A DNA stretch of 40,351 nt, taken from assembly GCA_902617715.1 (NCBI GenBank), contig CACMXS010000012.1, forward strand, positions 1-40,351. The letters run 5' to 3'. Positions 1 to 7,733 of this stretch are shown piece after piece. The DNA comes from an uncultured Pelagibacteraceae bacterium. Lineage in GTDB: Bacteria > Pseudomonadota > Alphaproteobacteria > Pelagibacterales > Pelagibacteraceae. The notes under the pieces were generated by a model. It saw nothing but the letters and a program-made list of their open reading frames with translations. It made no database searches and was not told the DNA's origin. A program made the position numbers and the translations under genes. Position 1 is the first letter of the stretch. Each line of letters opens with the position of its first letter.

Positions 1-168
1 AAGATTATCTTTGGGATGGGTGGCTATGGTGGAAATGCTATTTTAATTGATATGGAAAATTCAAGAATACTGGTTGTTAATTCACTCCATTATAATAATA
101 AACAATATAAATATAATCACAAAAAACTACTACTAGATCCATTTAAAAAAGGTAAACAAATAAATTGA
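1..168 (+). CDS. Serine hydrolase (class C beta-lactamase-like), C-terminal end
   Basis: An open frame runs from the first base to a TGA at 166-168 and encodes the last 55 residues of a protein. It contains a glycine-rich GMGGYGGN stretch followed by ILIDMENSRILVVNS. This resembles the final beta-strand region of class C beta-lactamase / penicillin-binding-like serine hydrolases, where a G-x-GG-x-GG segment precedes a strand of the form 'D...R.VVV..S'. The catalytic Ser-x-x-Lys lies outside the window, so the assignment rests only on this tail. The stop overlaps the TTG start of moaD, so the gene may be co-transcribed with the molybdenum genes, but no functional link is implied. Confidence 0.5.
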   Translation, partial: KIIFGMGGYGGNAILIDMENSRILVVNSLHYNNKQYKYNHKKLLLDPFKKGKQIN

Positions 169-434
169 AAATTAAATTAGAATTGTTTGGAGCAAGTCGA
201 GATTTTAGTGAAAAAGATCACTTGGAGATTGAGATTCAAAATAATGCTTCAATAGATGATTTACGAAATAAAATAATTAAATATATAGATAAAAATTTTC
301 AAGGTAATGAAAACTTTATCAAAGTTGTTAAATCCTCAGCATTTTGTTCAGAAAATAATGAAATAATTAGCGACAATTATAAAATCACAAAAGATCAAAA
401 GATTGGTATTATTCCCCCTATCGGAGGAGGTTAA
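165..434 (+). CDS. moaD: Molybdopterin synthase sulfur carrier subunit MoaD
   Basis: Small ubiquitin-fold protein (89 aa) that carries the thiocarboxylate sulfur used by MoaE to convert precursor Z into molybdopterin. The fold's start is visible (KIKLELFGASRDF), and the C-terminus is IGIIPPIGGG, ending in the Gly-Gly needed for adenylation and thiocarboxylation. Length is normal for the family. The start is a TTG that overlaps the TGA of the upstream gene (TTGA), and the stop overlaps the moaE ATG (TAATG), so translation is probably coupled. ThiS also ends in GG, but the moaE neighbour makes MoaD the better call. Confidence 0.9.
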   Translation: MKIKLELFGASRDFSEKDHLEIEIQNNASIDDLRNKIIKYIDKNFQGNENFIKVVKSSAFCSENNEIISDNYKITKDQKIGIIPPIGGG

Positions 435-886
435 TGCTTCATACAAAAATAGTAGATACTAAAAAAGAGAAAATACTTACTTCAAACGCTGAAAAATTTA
501 TTAAAGACTCTAAGTTTGGAGCATCAATCTATTTTTTAGGCACTGTAAGAAATGTCAACGATAATAAAACAGTTACTGGAATTACTTATGATAGTCATGA
601 CGAAATGGTAATCAAAAGTTTTGAAGAAATTTACAATGAAGCAGATCAAAAACTAAATATCAAAGATAAAGCAGTTTTTATTGAACATGCCAAAGGACAT
701 TTAAAATTAGGTGAGATAAGTATAATTATCGCAGTCGCTTGCAAACACCGTGATCAAGCTTATGTACTTTCAAGATATATAATTGAAGAAATAAAAAAAA
801 GATCTCCAATTTGGAAAAAAGAGCATTATGAAAATGAAGAAAGCGAATGGTTAAAGGGTAATCCTATTGCAAATGAAAAAATTTAA
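434..886 (+). CDS. moaE: Molybdopterin synthase catalytic subunit MoaE
   Basis: Catalytic large subunit of molybdopterin synthase (150 aa), which inserts two sulfurs from MoaD into cyclic pyranopterin monophosphate. Family features include FLGTVRN near residue 38, the EHAKGHLKLGEISIIIAVAC core, HRDQAY, and the C-terminal RSPIWKKEHY segment, which holds the catalytic lysines that contact the MoaD tail. Its ATG overlaps the moaD stop by one base, and its own end overlaps the start of msrP. This gives one tight transcript, moaD-moaE-msrP-msrQ. Both molybdopterin synthase subunits are therefore complete here. Confidence 0.93.
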   Translation: MLHTKIVDTKKEKILTSNAEKFIKDSKFGASIYFLGTVRNVNDNKTVTGITYDSHDEMVIKSFEEIYNEADQKLNIKDKAVFIEHAKGHLKLGEISIIIAVACKHRDQAYVLSRYIIEEIKKRSPIWKKEHYENEESEWLKGNPIANEKI

Positions 887-1772
887 GAATTCAGAAATTA
901 CTCCTGAAAAAATTTATCATAAAAGGAGATCTTTTATAAAATCTATGGGTTATGGATTGAGCGCACTCACTTTAAGCTCAGTTCCATTAATTAATGCTAA
1001 AGCCAGTAATCTGAATGAACCAACTAGTTATGAGGACATAACGACTTATAATAACTTTTATGAATTCGGTACTAGTAAAAGTGATCCTCATAGAAGAGCA
1101 AAAAATTTTACCACAAGACCTTGGAATGTTAAAATTGAAGGTGAAGTTGAAAAATCTCTAGAGCTTTCTATTGAAGAAGTTTTAGCAATTAAATCTGAAG
1201 AAAGAATTTTAAAACTTAGATGCGTTGAAGGTTGGTCAATGGTTATACCATGGTTAGGTTTTTCATTAAGTGAATTACTTAATAAAGTTAAGATTAAACC
1301 AACAGCAAAGTTTGTTGAATTTGAAACAGTTTATAATCCTGAAGAAATGGTTGGTCAAAGATATCCTGTTTTAAACTGGCCGTATATTGAGGGTTTGAGA
1401 TTAGATGAAGCAATGCATCCTCTAACCACTGTTGTAACAGGTCTATATGGAAAAGCCTTACCAAATCAGAATGGAGCCCCTTTAAGAATTTTTATACCTT
1501 GGAAATATGGTTTTAAAAGTGCTAAATCAATTGTCAAAATCAAACTAACAAAAAATATGCCTAATACTGCTTGGAAAAATGCTTCACCAAGAGAGTATGG
1601 TTTTTACTCAAATGTAAATCCTGAAGTTGATCATCCAAGATGGTCACAAAAAACTGAAAGAGTGATAGGAGAAGGTATTTTAGCTCCAAGAATAAAAACT
1701 TTAATGTTTAATGGTTATGGAGATGAAGTGGCTCATCTTTATAGTGGTATGGATTTAAAAAAAAATTACTAA
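873..1772 (+). CDS. msrP: Protein-methionine-sulfoxide reductase catalytic subunit MsrP
   Basis: Periplasmic molybdoenzyme (about 300 aa, formerly YedY) that reduces oxidised methionines in envelope proteins, receiving electrons from MsrQ. The N-terminus has a twin-arginine signal: HKRRSFIKS followed by a hydrophobic stretch ending near INAKA. The molybdenum-ligating cysteine sits in LRCVEGWSMVIPWLGF, which matches the family motif around E. coli Cys102. The sulfite-oxidase fold continues through APLRIFIPWKYGFKS. I prefer the ATG at 873; a TTG two codons earlier (867) is also open. The start lies inside the end of moaE. The enzyme uses the simple Mo-molybdopterin cofactor, not the cytosine dinucleotide form. 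Confidence 0.92.
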   Translation: MKKFKNSEITPEKIYHKRRSFIKSMGYGLSALTLSSVPLINAKASNLNEPTSYEDITTYNNFYEFGTSKSDPHRRAKNFTTRPWNVKIEGEVEKSLELSIEEVLAIKSEERILKLRCVEGWSMVIPWLGFSLSELLNKVKIKPTAKFVEFETVYNPEEMVGQRYPVLNWPYIEGLRLDEAMHPLTTVVTGLYGKALPNQNGAPLRIFIPWKYGFKSAKSIVKIKLTKNMPNTAWKNASPREYGFYSNVNPEVDHPRWSQKTERVIGEGILAPRIKTLMFNGYGDEVAHLYSGMDLKKNY

Positions 1773-1778
1773 AAGAAA

Positions 1779-2360
1779 TTGAGAAACTATTTCAAGCCTG
1801 CTGTTTTTTTATTATCACTTTGGCCACTGATCATAATCGGTTATCAAATATTTTATAATAAATTAGGTCCTGAGCCAGTTGATAGAATAATAAATCATTT
1901 TGGAGAATGGACTTTAATCTTTATTTTTTTAACTCTTTCAATGACACCGCTTAAAAAAATTACAAAATCATTGGAGTGGATTAAATTTAGAAGAATGCTC
2001 GGATTATTTGCTTTTTTTTATGCTTCTATGCATATGCTTAGTTATGTAGGGCTCGATTATAGATTTGATATTGAACCTTTAATAGATGATGTTTTAAAAA
2101 AGAAATTTGTGTTTATTGGGTTCTCTGCTTGGCTTTTGTTAATTCCTTTAGCAATCACTTCATCAGATAAAATGGCAAGACTTTTAAAAAAAAATTGGAA
2201 AAAACTTCATAGATTAGTTTATGTAATCGCAATTTTTGGAGTATTACATTTCATTTGGTTATCCAAAACTATATTCTTTAAACCACTTATTTTTTTAATA
2301 ATTTTAATTATTCTTTTACTTTTCAGAATTAATTTCAATAAATCAGGCTCTAAAATCTGA
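1779..2360 (+). CDS. msrQ: MsrQ, heme b membrane subunit of the MsrPQ system
   Basis: Polytopic membrane protein (193 aa) of the ferric-reductase-like family that passes electrons from the quinone pool or flavin to MsrP. Several hydrophobic helices are visible, beginning with FLLSLWPLIIIGYQIFY. Heme-ligand histidines are expected in the YASMHMLSYVGLD and LHRLVYVIAIFGVLHFIWL segments. The start is a TTG six bases after the msrP stop, since no ATG fits. The 3' end overlaps the convergent mocA-like gene by 18 bases. The msrPQ pair is a well-known conserved unit. Confidence 0.9.
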   Translation: MRNYFKPAVFLLSLWPLIIIGYQIFYNKLGPEPVDRIINHFGEWTLIFIFLTLSMTPLKKITKSLEWIKFRRMLGLFAFFYASMHMLSYVGLDYRFDIEPLIDDVLKKKFVFIGFSAWLLLIPLAITSSDKMARLLKKNWKKLHRLVYVIAIFGVLHFIWLSKTIFFKPLIFLIILIILLLFRINFNKSGSKI

Positions 2361-2918
2361 AGCTTTATCAAAATCTTTAAAAGATTTAGCGCTACTAATT
2401 TTAATAAATCTAGTTCTATTCTTAAGTCTTTTAACCATAAATTTTGCACCAAATTTACCTTTGATATTTTTAAATTTTTTCATAATTGAAATATCAAAAC
2501 CTATTGGATTACCTATTCTGTTTTTGAACTTCAAAGCACTGACTAAATACTTTTTAAGCTTTATTGAATTATATATTTTATTAATATCTGATACTTTTAT
2601 AAATGGCATATCTGATTGAACAACAATAAATCCTTTATCATTTCTTAACACTTTTTTTAATCCGATTTTAATAGATGACGCCATTCCTTTTTTATAATTC
2701 TTATTGTAAACAAAAATATTTTTCCTATTTGTTTTAATTACTTTTTTAACTTCTTTATTTTGGTAACCAAGAACAATAATAATTTTATTAACTTTGCTTT
2801 TTTGTAATACTTTTAATGAATGATTTATTAATGGTATTTTTTTATATAATTTTATTAATTTGTTTTCAGATTTTAATCTCTTCGATTGACCTGCTGCTAA
2901 TAAGATTGCACTAATCAC
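2343..2918 (-). CDS. mocA: MocA-like molybdenum cofactor cytidylyltransferase
   Basis: Nucleotidyltransferase of the MobA/MocA family (191 aa). The N-terminus ISAILLAAGQSKRL carries the LAAGxSxRxG-type nucleotide-binding loop, although the usual glycine after the arginine is replaced by K. VVQSDMPFI supplies the acidic metal-binding motif. Placement at the end of a CO-dehydrogenase-like operon with XdhC genes argues for a CTP-using MocA that makes molybdopterin cytosine dinucleotide for CoxL, rather than a GTP-using MobA. The start is GTG, overlapping the TGA of the upstream xdhC by four bases (GTGA). A convergent overlap with msrQ suggests the C-terminus is near its minimal length. Confidence 0.8.
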   Translation of the reverse strand: MISAILLAAGQSKRLKSENKLIKLYKKIPLINHSLKVLQKSKVNKIIIVLGYQNKEVKKVIKTNRKNIFVYNKNYKKGMASSIKIGLKKVLRNDKGFIVVQSDMPFIKVSDINKIYNSIKLKKYLVSALKFKNRIGNPIGFDISIMKKFKNIKGKFGAKFMVKRLKNRTRFIKISSAKSFKDFDKASDFRA

Positions 2919-3596
2919 TTTTTATAAGTTTCTGAAACTAATTGTGCGATTATTGATAAAGCTATTTCGGGAGCTGATCTTCCACCTAATTTAATTCCTA
3001 TTGGTCCATGTATTGAGTTAATTTGTTCATCACTAAAACCTGCCTCTTTTAATCTTTGACATCTATTTTTATGAGTTTTTTTACTTCCAAGAGCTCCGAT
3101 ATAATAAAATTTTTTATTTAAAGCATGTTGTAATGCAGGATCATCAATTTTTGGATCATGTGTTAAAGCAATTAAAGCTGAGTTTTCATTTGTATCTATT
3201 TCTTTAAAAGCTTCATCAGGCCATTTATTGATTATTTTTATATCAGGAAACCTTTGTTCGGATGCAAAATATCCTCTTGGATCAATTATAGAAATTTCAA
3301 AATTTAAACTCTTTGCATAATCTACTAAGTATTGAGCAATATGAACTGCTCCAATTACAACTACTTTTATTGGTAATACATATGTTTCAACAAATATTTC
3401 AGAATTTTCTATAACCCCATTTTTTTTTTGATTTAAAAAATTCACTAATTTGATTTGAATAAATCTCCATTTCTTTACTTAAAGGTTTGTCTTTTTCAAA
3501 AATTTCACTCTCCCCTGTTTTAAGATTAGTGATAATTGCAAATTCAGATTTATTTTTCTTTTTTTCAATAATTGATTTTAGTGTTTGTAATTTCAT
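2915..3596 (-). CDS. XdhC-type Rossmann maturation factor, interrupted by a one-base frameshift
   Basis: Two overlapping frames together make one XdhC-family protein of about 226 residues. The N-terminal part starts at the ATG at 3596 and reads to SEFFKSKKKWGYRKF before stopping. The rest continues in another frame with ENSEIFVETYVLP, VVVIGAVHIAQYL (Rossmann loop), IDPRGYF, ALTHDP and the conserved IGALGSKKTH and GGRSAPEIALSI segments. The switch lies at a run of ten A (coding sense, 3429-3420). Removing one A restores a continuous reading, FFKSKKNGVIENSEIFVET. The family inserts sulfurated cofactor into xanthine-oxidase-type enzymes. The ATG overlaps the preceding gene's stop (TAATG). It may be a true mutation, an assembly error, or slippage at the A run. 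Confidence 0.8.
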
Positions 3597-3925
3597 TAAT
3601 TAACTTGTTCTAAATAGACTGCGATTTCTCCACCGCAAGCAAGACCTACTTCCCAAGCACTTTCATTTGAAACTTTAAATTCTATTTTTTTACAAGGTTT
3701 ATTGTCTTTGATAAGACCAATACATTCTCTTACAACTGCTGACTCTACACATCCTCCCGAAACAGAACCTGAGAAGTCTCCCTTCTCATTGACTATCATT
3801 CTGCTACCAACTTGTCTTGGAGAGGATCCCCAAGTTTGGATTACTGTTGCTAAAACAACTTTTTGATTAGCTTTTACCCAATCGTTAGCTTCTTCTAGGA
3901 TTTTTTCATCAAATGAGTTTTTCAT
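3596..3925 (-). CDS. XdhC/CoxI N-terminal-domain protein
   Basis: A 109-residue protein made only of the XdhC_CoxI domain. Family signatures are VVLATVIQTWGSSPRQVGSRM near the N-terminus, GSVSGGCVESAVV in the middle and VGLACGGEIAVYLE at the end. These proteins help load sulfurated molybdenum cytosine dinucleotide cofactor into xanthine dehydrogenase / CO dehydrogenase family enzymes. In many organisms this domain is fused to the Rossmann domain; here it is a separate gene directly upstream of the Rossmann-containing partner, sharing one base with it. It follows coxM by 21 bases, so it belongs to the cox operon. Confidence 0.88.
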   Translation of the reverse strand: MKNSFDEKILEEANDWVKANQKVVLATVIQTWGSSPRQVGSRMIVNEKGDFSGSVSGGCVESAVVRECIGLIKDNKPCKKIEFKVSNESAWEVGLACGGEIAVYLEQVN

Positions 3926-3946
3926 TTGATGAAATATAAATCTTAA

Positions 3947-4732
3947 CTAACAAGCTTCAACAGCTTTTTTTGCGTATAGTGACACAAGATTTGCTCTGTA
4001 TTCTGCAGATGCATGCATATCAGAATTCATACCAGAAGATTTTACTTCTGCACCTTCAATTGCTGATAACGAAAAATTAGAGCTTAATTTTTTCGATAAA
4101 TCTTTATCAATATAAACACAAGATTTTGCTCCTGTTACAGCAACATTCACATCTTTTTTATGTTTTGCAACAAACACTCCAATGATTGCGTACCTAGATG
4201 CTGGGTTTGGATGTTTTTGATAATCAGCTTTTTCTGGAATTTCAAACTCTACTGCTTCTACAAGTTCGCCACTTTTTAAAGCAGTTTCAAACATTCCTGT
4301 AAAAAACTTTTCTGCTTCTATCTTTCTTTTATTTGTATGAATCACTGCATTAAGTGCCATACAAGCTGAGGGATAACAAGCTGAAGGATCGTTATTTGAA
4401 ATTGATCCACCTATAGTTCCTCTATTTCTAACTTGAGCATCACCAATGTTGCCAGCTAATTTAGCAAGAGCTGGAATAGCTTTTTTAACATCTTTAGATT
4501 CTGCAACTTCTACATGTTTTGTAGTTGCACCCACCGTTACAGTTTTTCCACTTACTTTGATACCTGATAGTTTTTTGATATTTTTAATATCAATTACATC
4601 TTTGTAACTTGCTAATCCTAATTTCATGGAAGGAATAGTTGTCATTCCTCCTGCTAAGAAAGCAGAACTAGAAGAGGCTAACTTAGAAGCATCTTTAACA
4701 TCTTTTGGTGCGTGATAATTAAATGATTTCAT
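3947..4732 (-). CDS. coxM: CO-dehydrogenase-like FAD-binding medium subunit CoxM
   Basis: FAD-binding subunit (261 aa) of a molybdenum hydroxylase of the CO dehydrogenase / xanthine oxidase family. It carries electrons from the Fe-S subunit to the acceptor. The two FAD pyrophosphate motifs are present: AGGMTTIPSMKLGLAS near residue 27 and TIGGSISNNDPSACYP near residue 107. An N-terminal FNYHAPKDVKDA matches the family start. A strong ribosome binding site, GGAGGA, lies just upstream of the ATG. It is third in the order coxS-coxL-coxM, which differs from the M-S-L order typical of classical form I clusters. Confidence 0.9.
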   Translation of the reverse strand: MKSFNYHAPKDVKDASKLASSSSAFLAGGMTTIPSMKLGLASYKDVIDIKNIKKLSGIKVSGKTVTVGATTKHVEVAESKDVKKAIPALAKLAGNIGDAQVRNRGTIGGSISNNDPSACYPSACMALNAVIHTNKRKIEAEKFFTGMFETALKSGELVEAVEFEIPEKADYQKHPNPASRYAIIGVFVAKHKKDVNVAVTGAKSCVYIDKDLSKKLSSNFSLSAIEGAEVKSSGMNSDMHASAEYRANLVSLYAKKAVEAC

Positions 4733-4741
4733 ATTTTCCTC

Positions 4742-7120
4742 CTATGCTGCTTTAGCGTTAGATTTTTTCATTGCTTTACAAGCCTTCCAAACTTTTTCAG
4801 CTGTAGCTGGCATTGAAATTTCTTGACCACCTAATGCATCAATCACTGCATTCATAACTGTTGGTGGTGAAGCAATTGCACCTGCTTCTCCACAACCTTT
4901 AACTCCTAAAGGATTAGAAGTTGCGTGAGTGCAAGTAAATCCTAAATTAAACTCAGGAAAGTTATCAGCTCTTGGCATTGTATAATCCATATAAGAAGCT
5001 GTCATTAACTGACCAGTTTCATCATATTGAGTATTTTCATGCAAAGCCTGACCTATTCCTTGAGCAATTCCCCCATGAACTTGTCCTTCAACAATCATTG
5101 GATTTACTATTCTTCCAAAATCATCAACAGCAGTATATTTTTCAACTTTTACATTTCCAGTATCAGGATCAATTTCTACTTCACAAATATGTGAACCTGC
5201 TGGAAATGAGAAGTTCGCAGGATCAAAAAATGAAGACTCTATTAAACCTGGTTCATCACCTTCTGGAATTGGTGATTTCATTTCATCTCTTTGACCTGGT
5301 AAATAACAAGCAAAAGCAACCTCACCAATTGTTTTTTTCTTATTGGATTTTAGAGCTACAAACTCTCCATCCTTGAATTCAATTTCATCTTCATTAACTT
5401 CAAGCATTTTAGCTGCAACTCTTTTGCCTTTAGCAACAATTTTCTTACAAGCGTTTACTATTGCAATACCGCCAACTGTTAATGATCTGGAACCATAAGT
5501 ACCCATTCCAAATGTTCCTTTATCAGTATCACCATGAACAACATCAATGTTTTCCATTGGAACACCTAACTCATCTGCAGCTATTTGGGCAAATGTGGTG
5601 TCGTGACTTTGTCCATGACTATGTGCACCTGTAAATACAGAAATTTGACCTGTTGGATTAAATCTTACTTCAGCTGACTCCCATAGACCAACCCCACAAC
5701 CCAATGACATAACTGCTGCTGATGGAGCAATACCACAAGCTTCAAAATAAGATGAAACACCTATTCCTCTTAATTTTCCATTAGCTTCTGATTTTTTTCT
5801 TCTAGCTTCAAAGCCAGCATAATCTGCCATTTGTTTCGCTTTTTCTAATCCAGCAACATAGTCACCAGAGTCAACTGTGTGAACTAATGTTTGTTTAAAT
5901 GGAAACTGAGTTGGAAAATTTTTCATTCTTATTTCAGTTTTATCCATACCTAATTCCATTGCAGCTTTTTCAACTAATCTTTCAATTGTATAAGTTGCTT
6001 CTGGTCTTCCAGCACCTCTATAAGCATCAACTGGTGCAGTGTTAGTATACACAGCTTTGACATTAGAGTATGCAGCAGGAATTACGTAAACACCTGTTGC
6101 ACAAGGACCAAATAAATAAGTTGGGGTAACTGTTCCAAATACTCTTGCATAAGCTCCTAGATTTGCAATTGTCTCATTTTTAAATCCTAAAAACTTACCA
6201 TCATTAGTTACAGCAAGTTCTGCATGAGTAACATGATCTCTTCCATGAGTATCAGTTAAGAAAGATTCTGTTCTTTCTGCTACCCATTTAATTGGTCTTT
6301 CAATTTTTTTTGAAGCCCAACTACAAACTATTTCTTCATTATAAACATTAATTTTAGATCCAAATCCACCACCTACATCTGGAGCAACAACTCTTAATTT
6401 GTTTTCTGGTGCAACACCTCCAAACGCCGACATAACTAATCTTGATAAGTGGGGGTTTTGGCTTGTAGTATATAAAGTGATTTCTTCTGAGGCTGTATTA
6501 TAATCAACTACACATGCTCTTGGCTCCATTGCGTTAGGAACTAATCTGTTATTTATTAAATCAACTTTAATAACTTTATCAGCTTTAGCAAATGCTTCGT
6601 CAACTGCTTTTCTATCTCCAAGTAACCAATCGTAGCAAAGATTCTTATCTACACCGTCATGAATAGCATCACTCTTCATTGCTTCAGCAGGGTCTACTAC
6701 AGCTTTTAAAACTTTGTAATCAACTTTTACTTTTTCGGCACCTTCTTTTGCTTCATCTAAAGTTTCCGCAAAAACAACTGCAATAGGTTCACCCACAAAG
6801 TTAGCAACATCTTTTGCTAATGGTGGATTTGCTGGAACCTTCATTTCAGATCCGTCTTCGCTTCTAATTGCCCACCCAGCAATTAAACCACCAATTTTAT
6901 CCTCTGCTATTTCTTTACCTGTTAATACTCCAACTACTCCAGATGACTTTAAAGCTTTTGAAGTATCTACACTTTTAATCTTTGCTCTTGCGTGTGGAGA
7001 TCTAACAAAAACAGCATATGTTTGATTTGCAATATTAATATCTGCTGTATATCTCCCTTTTCCTTGTAAAAATCTTGTATCTTCTTTTCTTTCTACTCTT
7101 GATCCAACTAAACTTGCCAT
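4742..7120 (-). CDS. coxL: CO-dehydrogenase-like molybdenum large subunit CoxL, form II
   Basis: Catalytic molybdopterin subunit (792 aa). The N-terminus GSRVERKEDTRFLQGKGRYTAD is typical of aerobic CO dehydrogenase large subunits. The active-site loop reads AYRGAGR (about residues 366-372), the signature of form II proteins; form I enzymes proven to oxidise CO carry AYxCSFR. GVKGCGEAGAIASPP near residue 740 provides the catalytic glutamate common to xanthine oxidase relatives. GGGFGSK near residue 250 is a cofactor-binding loop. An AAAAGGAGAA ribosome site precedes the ATG. The chemistry is hydroxylation at a molybdenum centre. The substrate is open: CO oxidation by form II enzymes is disputed, and another organic substrate is possible. 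Confidence 0.92.
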   Translation of the reverse strand: MASLVGSRVERKEDTRFLQGKGRYTADINIANQTYAVFVRSPHARAKIKSVDTSKALKSSGVVGVLTGKEIAEDKIGGLIAGWAIRSEDGSEMKVPANPPLAKDVANFVGEPIAVVFAETLDEAKEGAEKVKVDYKVLKAVVDPAEAMKSDAIHDGVDKNLCYDWLLGDRKAVDEAFAKADKVIKVDLINNRLVPNAMEPRACVVDYNTASEEITLYTTSQNPHLSRLVMSAFGGVAPENKLRVVAPDVGGGFGSKINVYNEEIVCSWASKKIERPIKWVAERTESFLTDTHGRDHVTHAELAVTNDGKFLGFKNETIANLGAYARVFGTVTPTYLFGPCATGVYVIPAAYSNVKAVYTNTAPVDAYRGAGRPEATYTIERLVEKAAMELGMDKTEIRMKNFPTQFPFKQTLVHTVDSGDYVAGLEKAKQMADYAGFEARRKKSEANGKLRGIGVSSYFEACGIAPSAAVMSLGCGVGLWESAEVRFNPTGQISVFTGAHSHGQSHDTTFAQIAADELGVPMENIDVVHGDTDKGTFGMGTYGSRSLTVGGIAIVNACKKIVAKGKRVAAKMLEVNEDEIEFKDGEFVALKSNKKKTIGEVAFACYLPGQRDEMKSPIPEGDEPGLIESSFFDPANFSFPAGSHICEVEIDPDTGNVKVEKYTAVDDFGRIVNPMIVEGQVHGGIAQGIGQALHENTQYDETGQLMTASYMDYTMPRADNFPEFNLGFTCTHATSNPLGVKGCGEAGAIASPPTVMNAVIDALGGQEISMPATAEKVWKACKAMKKSNAKAA

Positions 7121-7144
7121 TTTTTTATTCTCCTTTTGTTTTAT

Positions 7145-7606
7145 TTACATTTTTGTTGCAGCTTCTTTAACTGCAGCGACTATGTTTTGGTAACCTGTGC
7201 ATCTACATATATTACCCTCTAACCATTCTCTAATCTCTTGATCACTTGGATTTTTCTTTGTCTGTAAAAGATCAACTGCACTCATCACCATGCCTGGTGT
7301 GCAATATCCACATTGTAATCCGTGAGTTTTTTTGAATGCTGCTTGCATTGGATGAAGTTTTCCATCTTTTGCTAAGCCTTCAATTGTTGTTACTTTAGAT
7401 CCTTCAACATCTGCTGCTAATGTAGAACAACTTTTTATTGATTTACCATTAACATGAACAACACATGCTCCACATTGGCTAGTATCACATCCAACGTGTG
7501 TGCCTGTTAAATTTAAATTATCTCTTAAAAAAACTGATAAAAGTGTGTGGTCTGGAACCTCTTTGCTGACCTTTTTACCATTTACCTCTAATGTTATTTT
7601 TGTCAT
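7145..7606 (-). CDS. coxS: CO-dehydrogenase-like [2Fe-2S] small subunit CoxS
   Basis: Iron-sulfur subunit (153 aa) with two [2Fe-2S] clusters. The N-terminal plant-ferredoxin-type ligands are in [20 protein letters not shown] plus a fourth cysteine in KSC. The C-terminal pair is in [16 protein letters not shown] and [14 protein letters not shown] start at the ATG at 7606 ([12 protein letters not shown]) because a clear AAGGAG ribosome site lies at 7614-7619. A frame-open extension to 7663 would run through that site and through a structured leader. It is the first gene of the coxS-coxL-coxM-xdhC-xdhC-mocA transcript, with 24 bases to coxL. Confidence 0.93.
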   Translation of the reverse strand: MTKITLEVNGKKVSKEVPDHTLLSVFLRDNLNLTGTHVGCDTSQCGACVVHVNGKSIKSCSTLAADVEGSKVTTIEGLAKDGKLHPMQAAFKKTHGLQCGYCTPGMVMSAVDLLQTKKNPSDQEIREWLEGNICRCTGYQNIVAAVKEAATKM

Positions 7607-7613
7607 CAAACGT

Positions 7614-7619
7614 CTCCTT
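7614..7619 (-). promoter_or_regulatory. Ribosome binding site of coxS
   Basis: AAGGAG in the minus-strand sense lies seven bases before the ATG at 7606. It decides the short coxS start over the longer open frame. It begins only four bases after the 3' arm of the hairpin at 7623-7689, so folding of that leader could influence ribosome access. Confidence 0.75.
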
Positions 7620-7622
7620 CTT

Positions 7623-7689
7623 GAGTAGATTCTAAGTACATCACAAGTAATTTTGAGAAGCAATTACTAATTTTGTAACGTTTCTACTC
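7623..7689 (-). promoter_or_regulatory. Structured leader (nested hairpin) upstream of coxS
   Basis: In RNA sense the 67 bases fold into three stacked stems. P1 pairs GAGUAGA (7689-7683) with UCUACUC (7629-7623), seven Watson-Crick pairs. P2 pairs ACGUUACA (7681-7674) with UGUGAUGU (7645-7638), eight pairs including two G-U. P3 pairs AGUAAUU (7668-7662) with AAUUACU (7652-7646), seven pairs around a nine-base loop. The 5' side has one base between P1 and P2 and five between P2 and P3. No U-tract follows, so it is not an ordinary terminator. A TATAAT lies upstream at 7710-7705. I do not recognise a known riboswitch class. The pairing is visible; the regulatory role is inference. Confidence 0.45.
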
Positions 7690-7733
7690 CTACTAGAAAT
7701 CTAAATTATATTTGTTTCGATTTTTCAGTATTT

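Noticed and set aside
2915..3445. Treating the second half of the split xdhC as an independent gene
   Set aside because: Its only start (GTG within the A-run region) overlaps the first half by 47 bases, has no ribosome site, and the family is continuous across this point.
4972..5376. 134-codon plus-strand open frame inside coxL
   Set aside because: It is fully antisense to a well-supported CoxL and has a composition (many H, Q, L, F) typical of a reverse-strand shadow.
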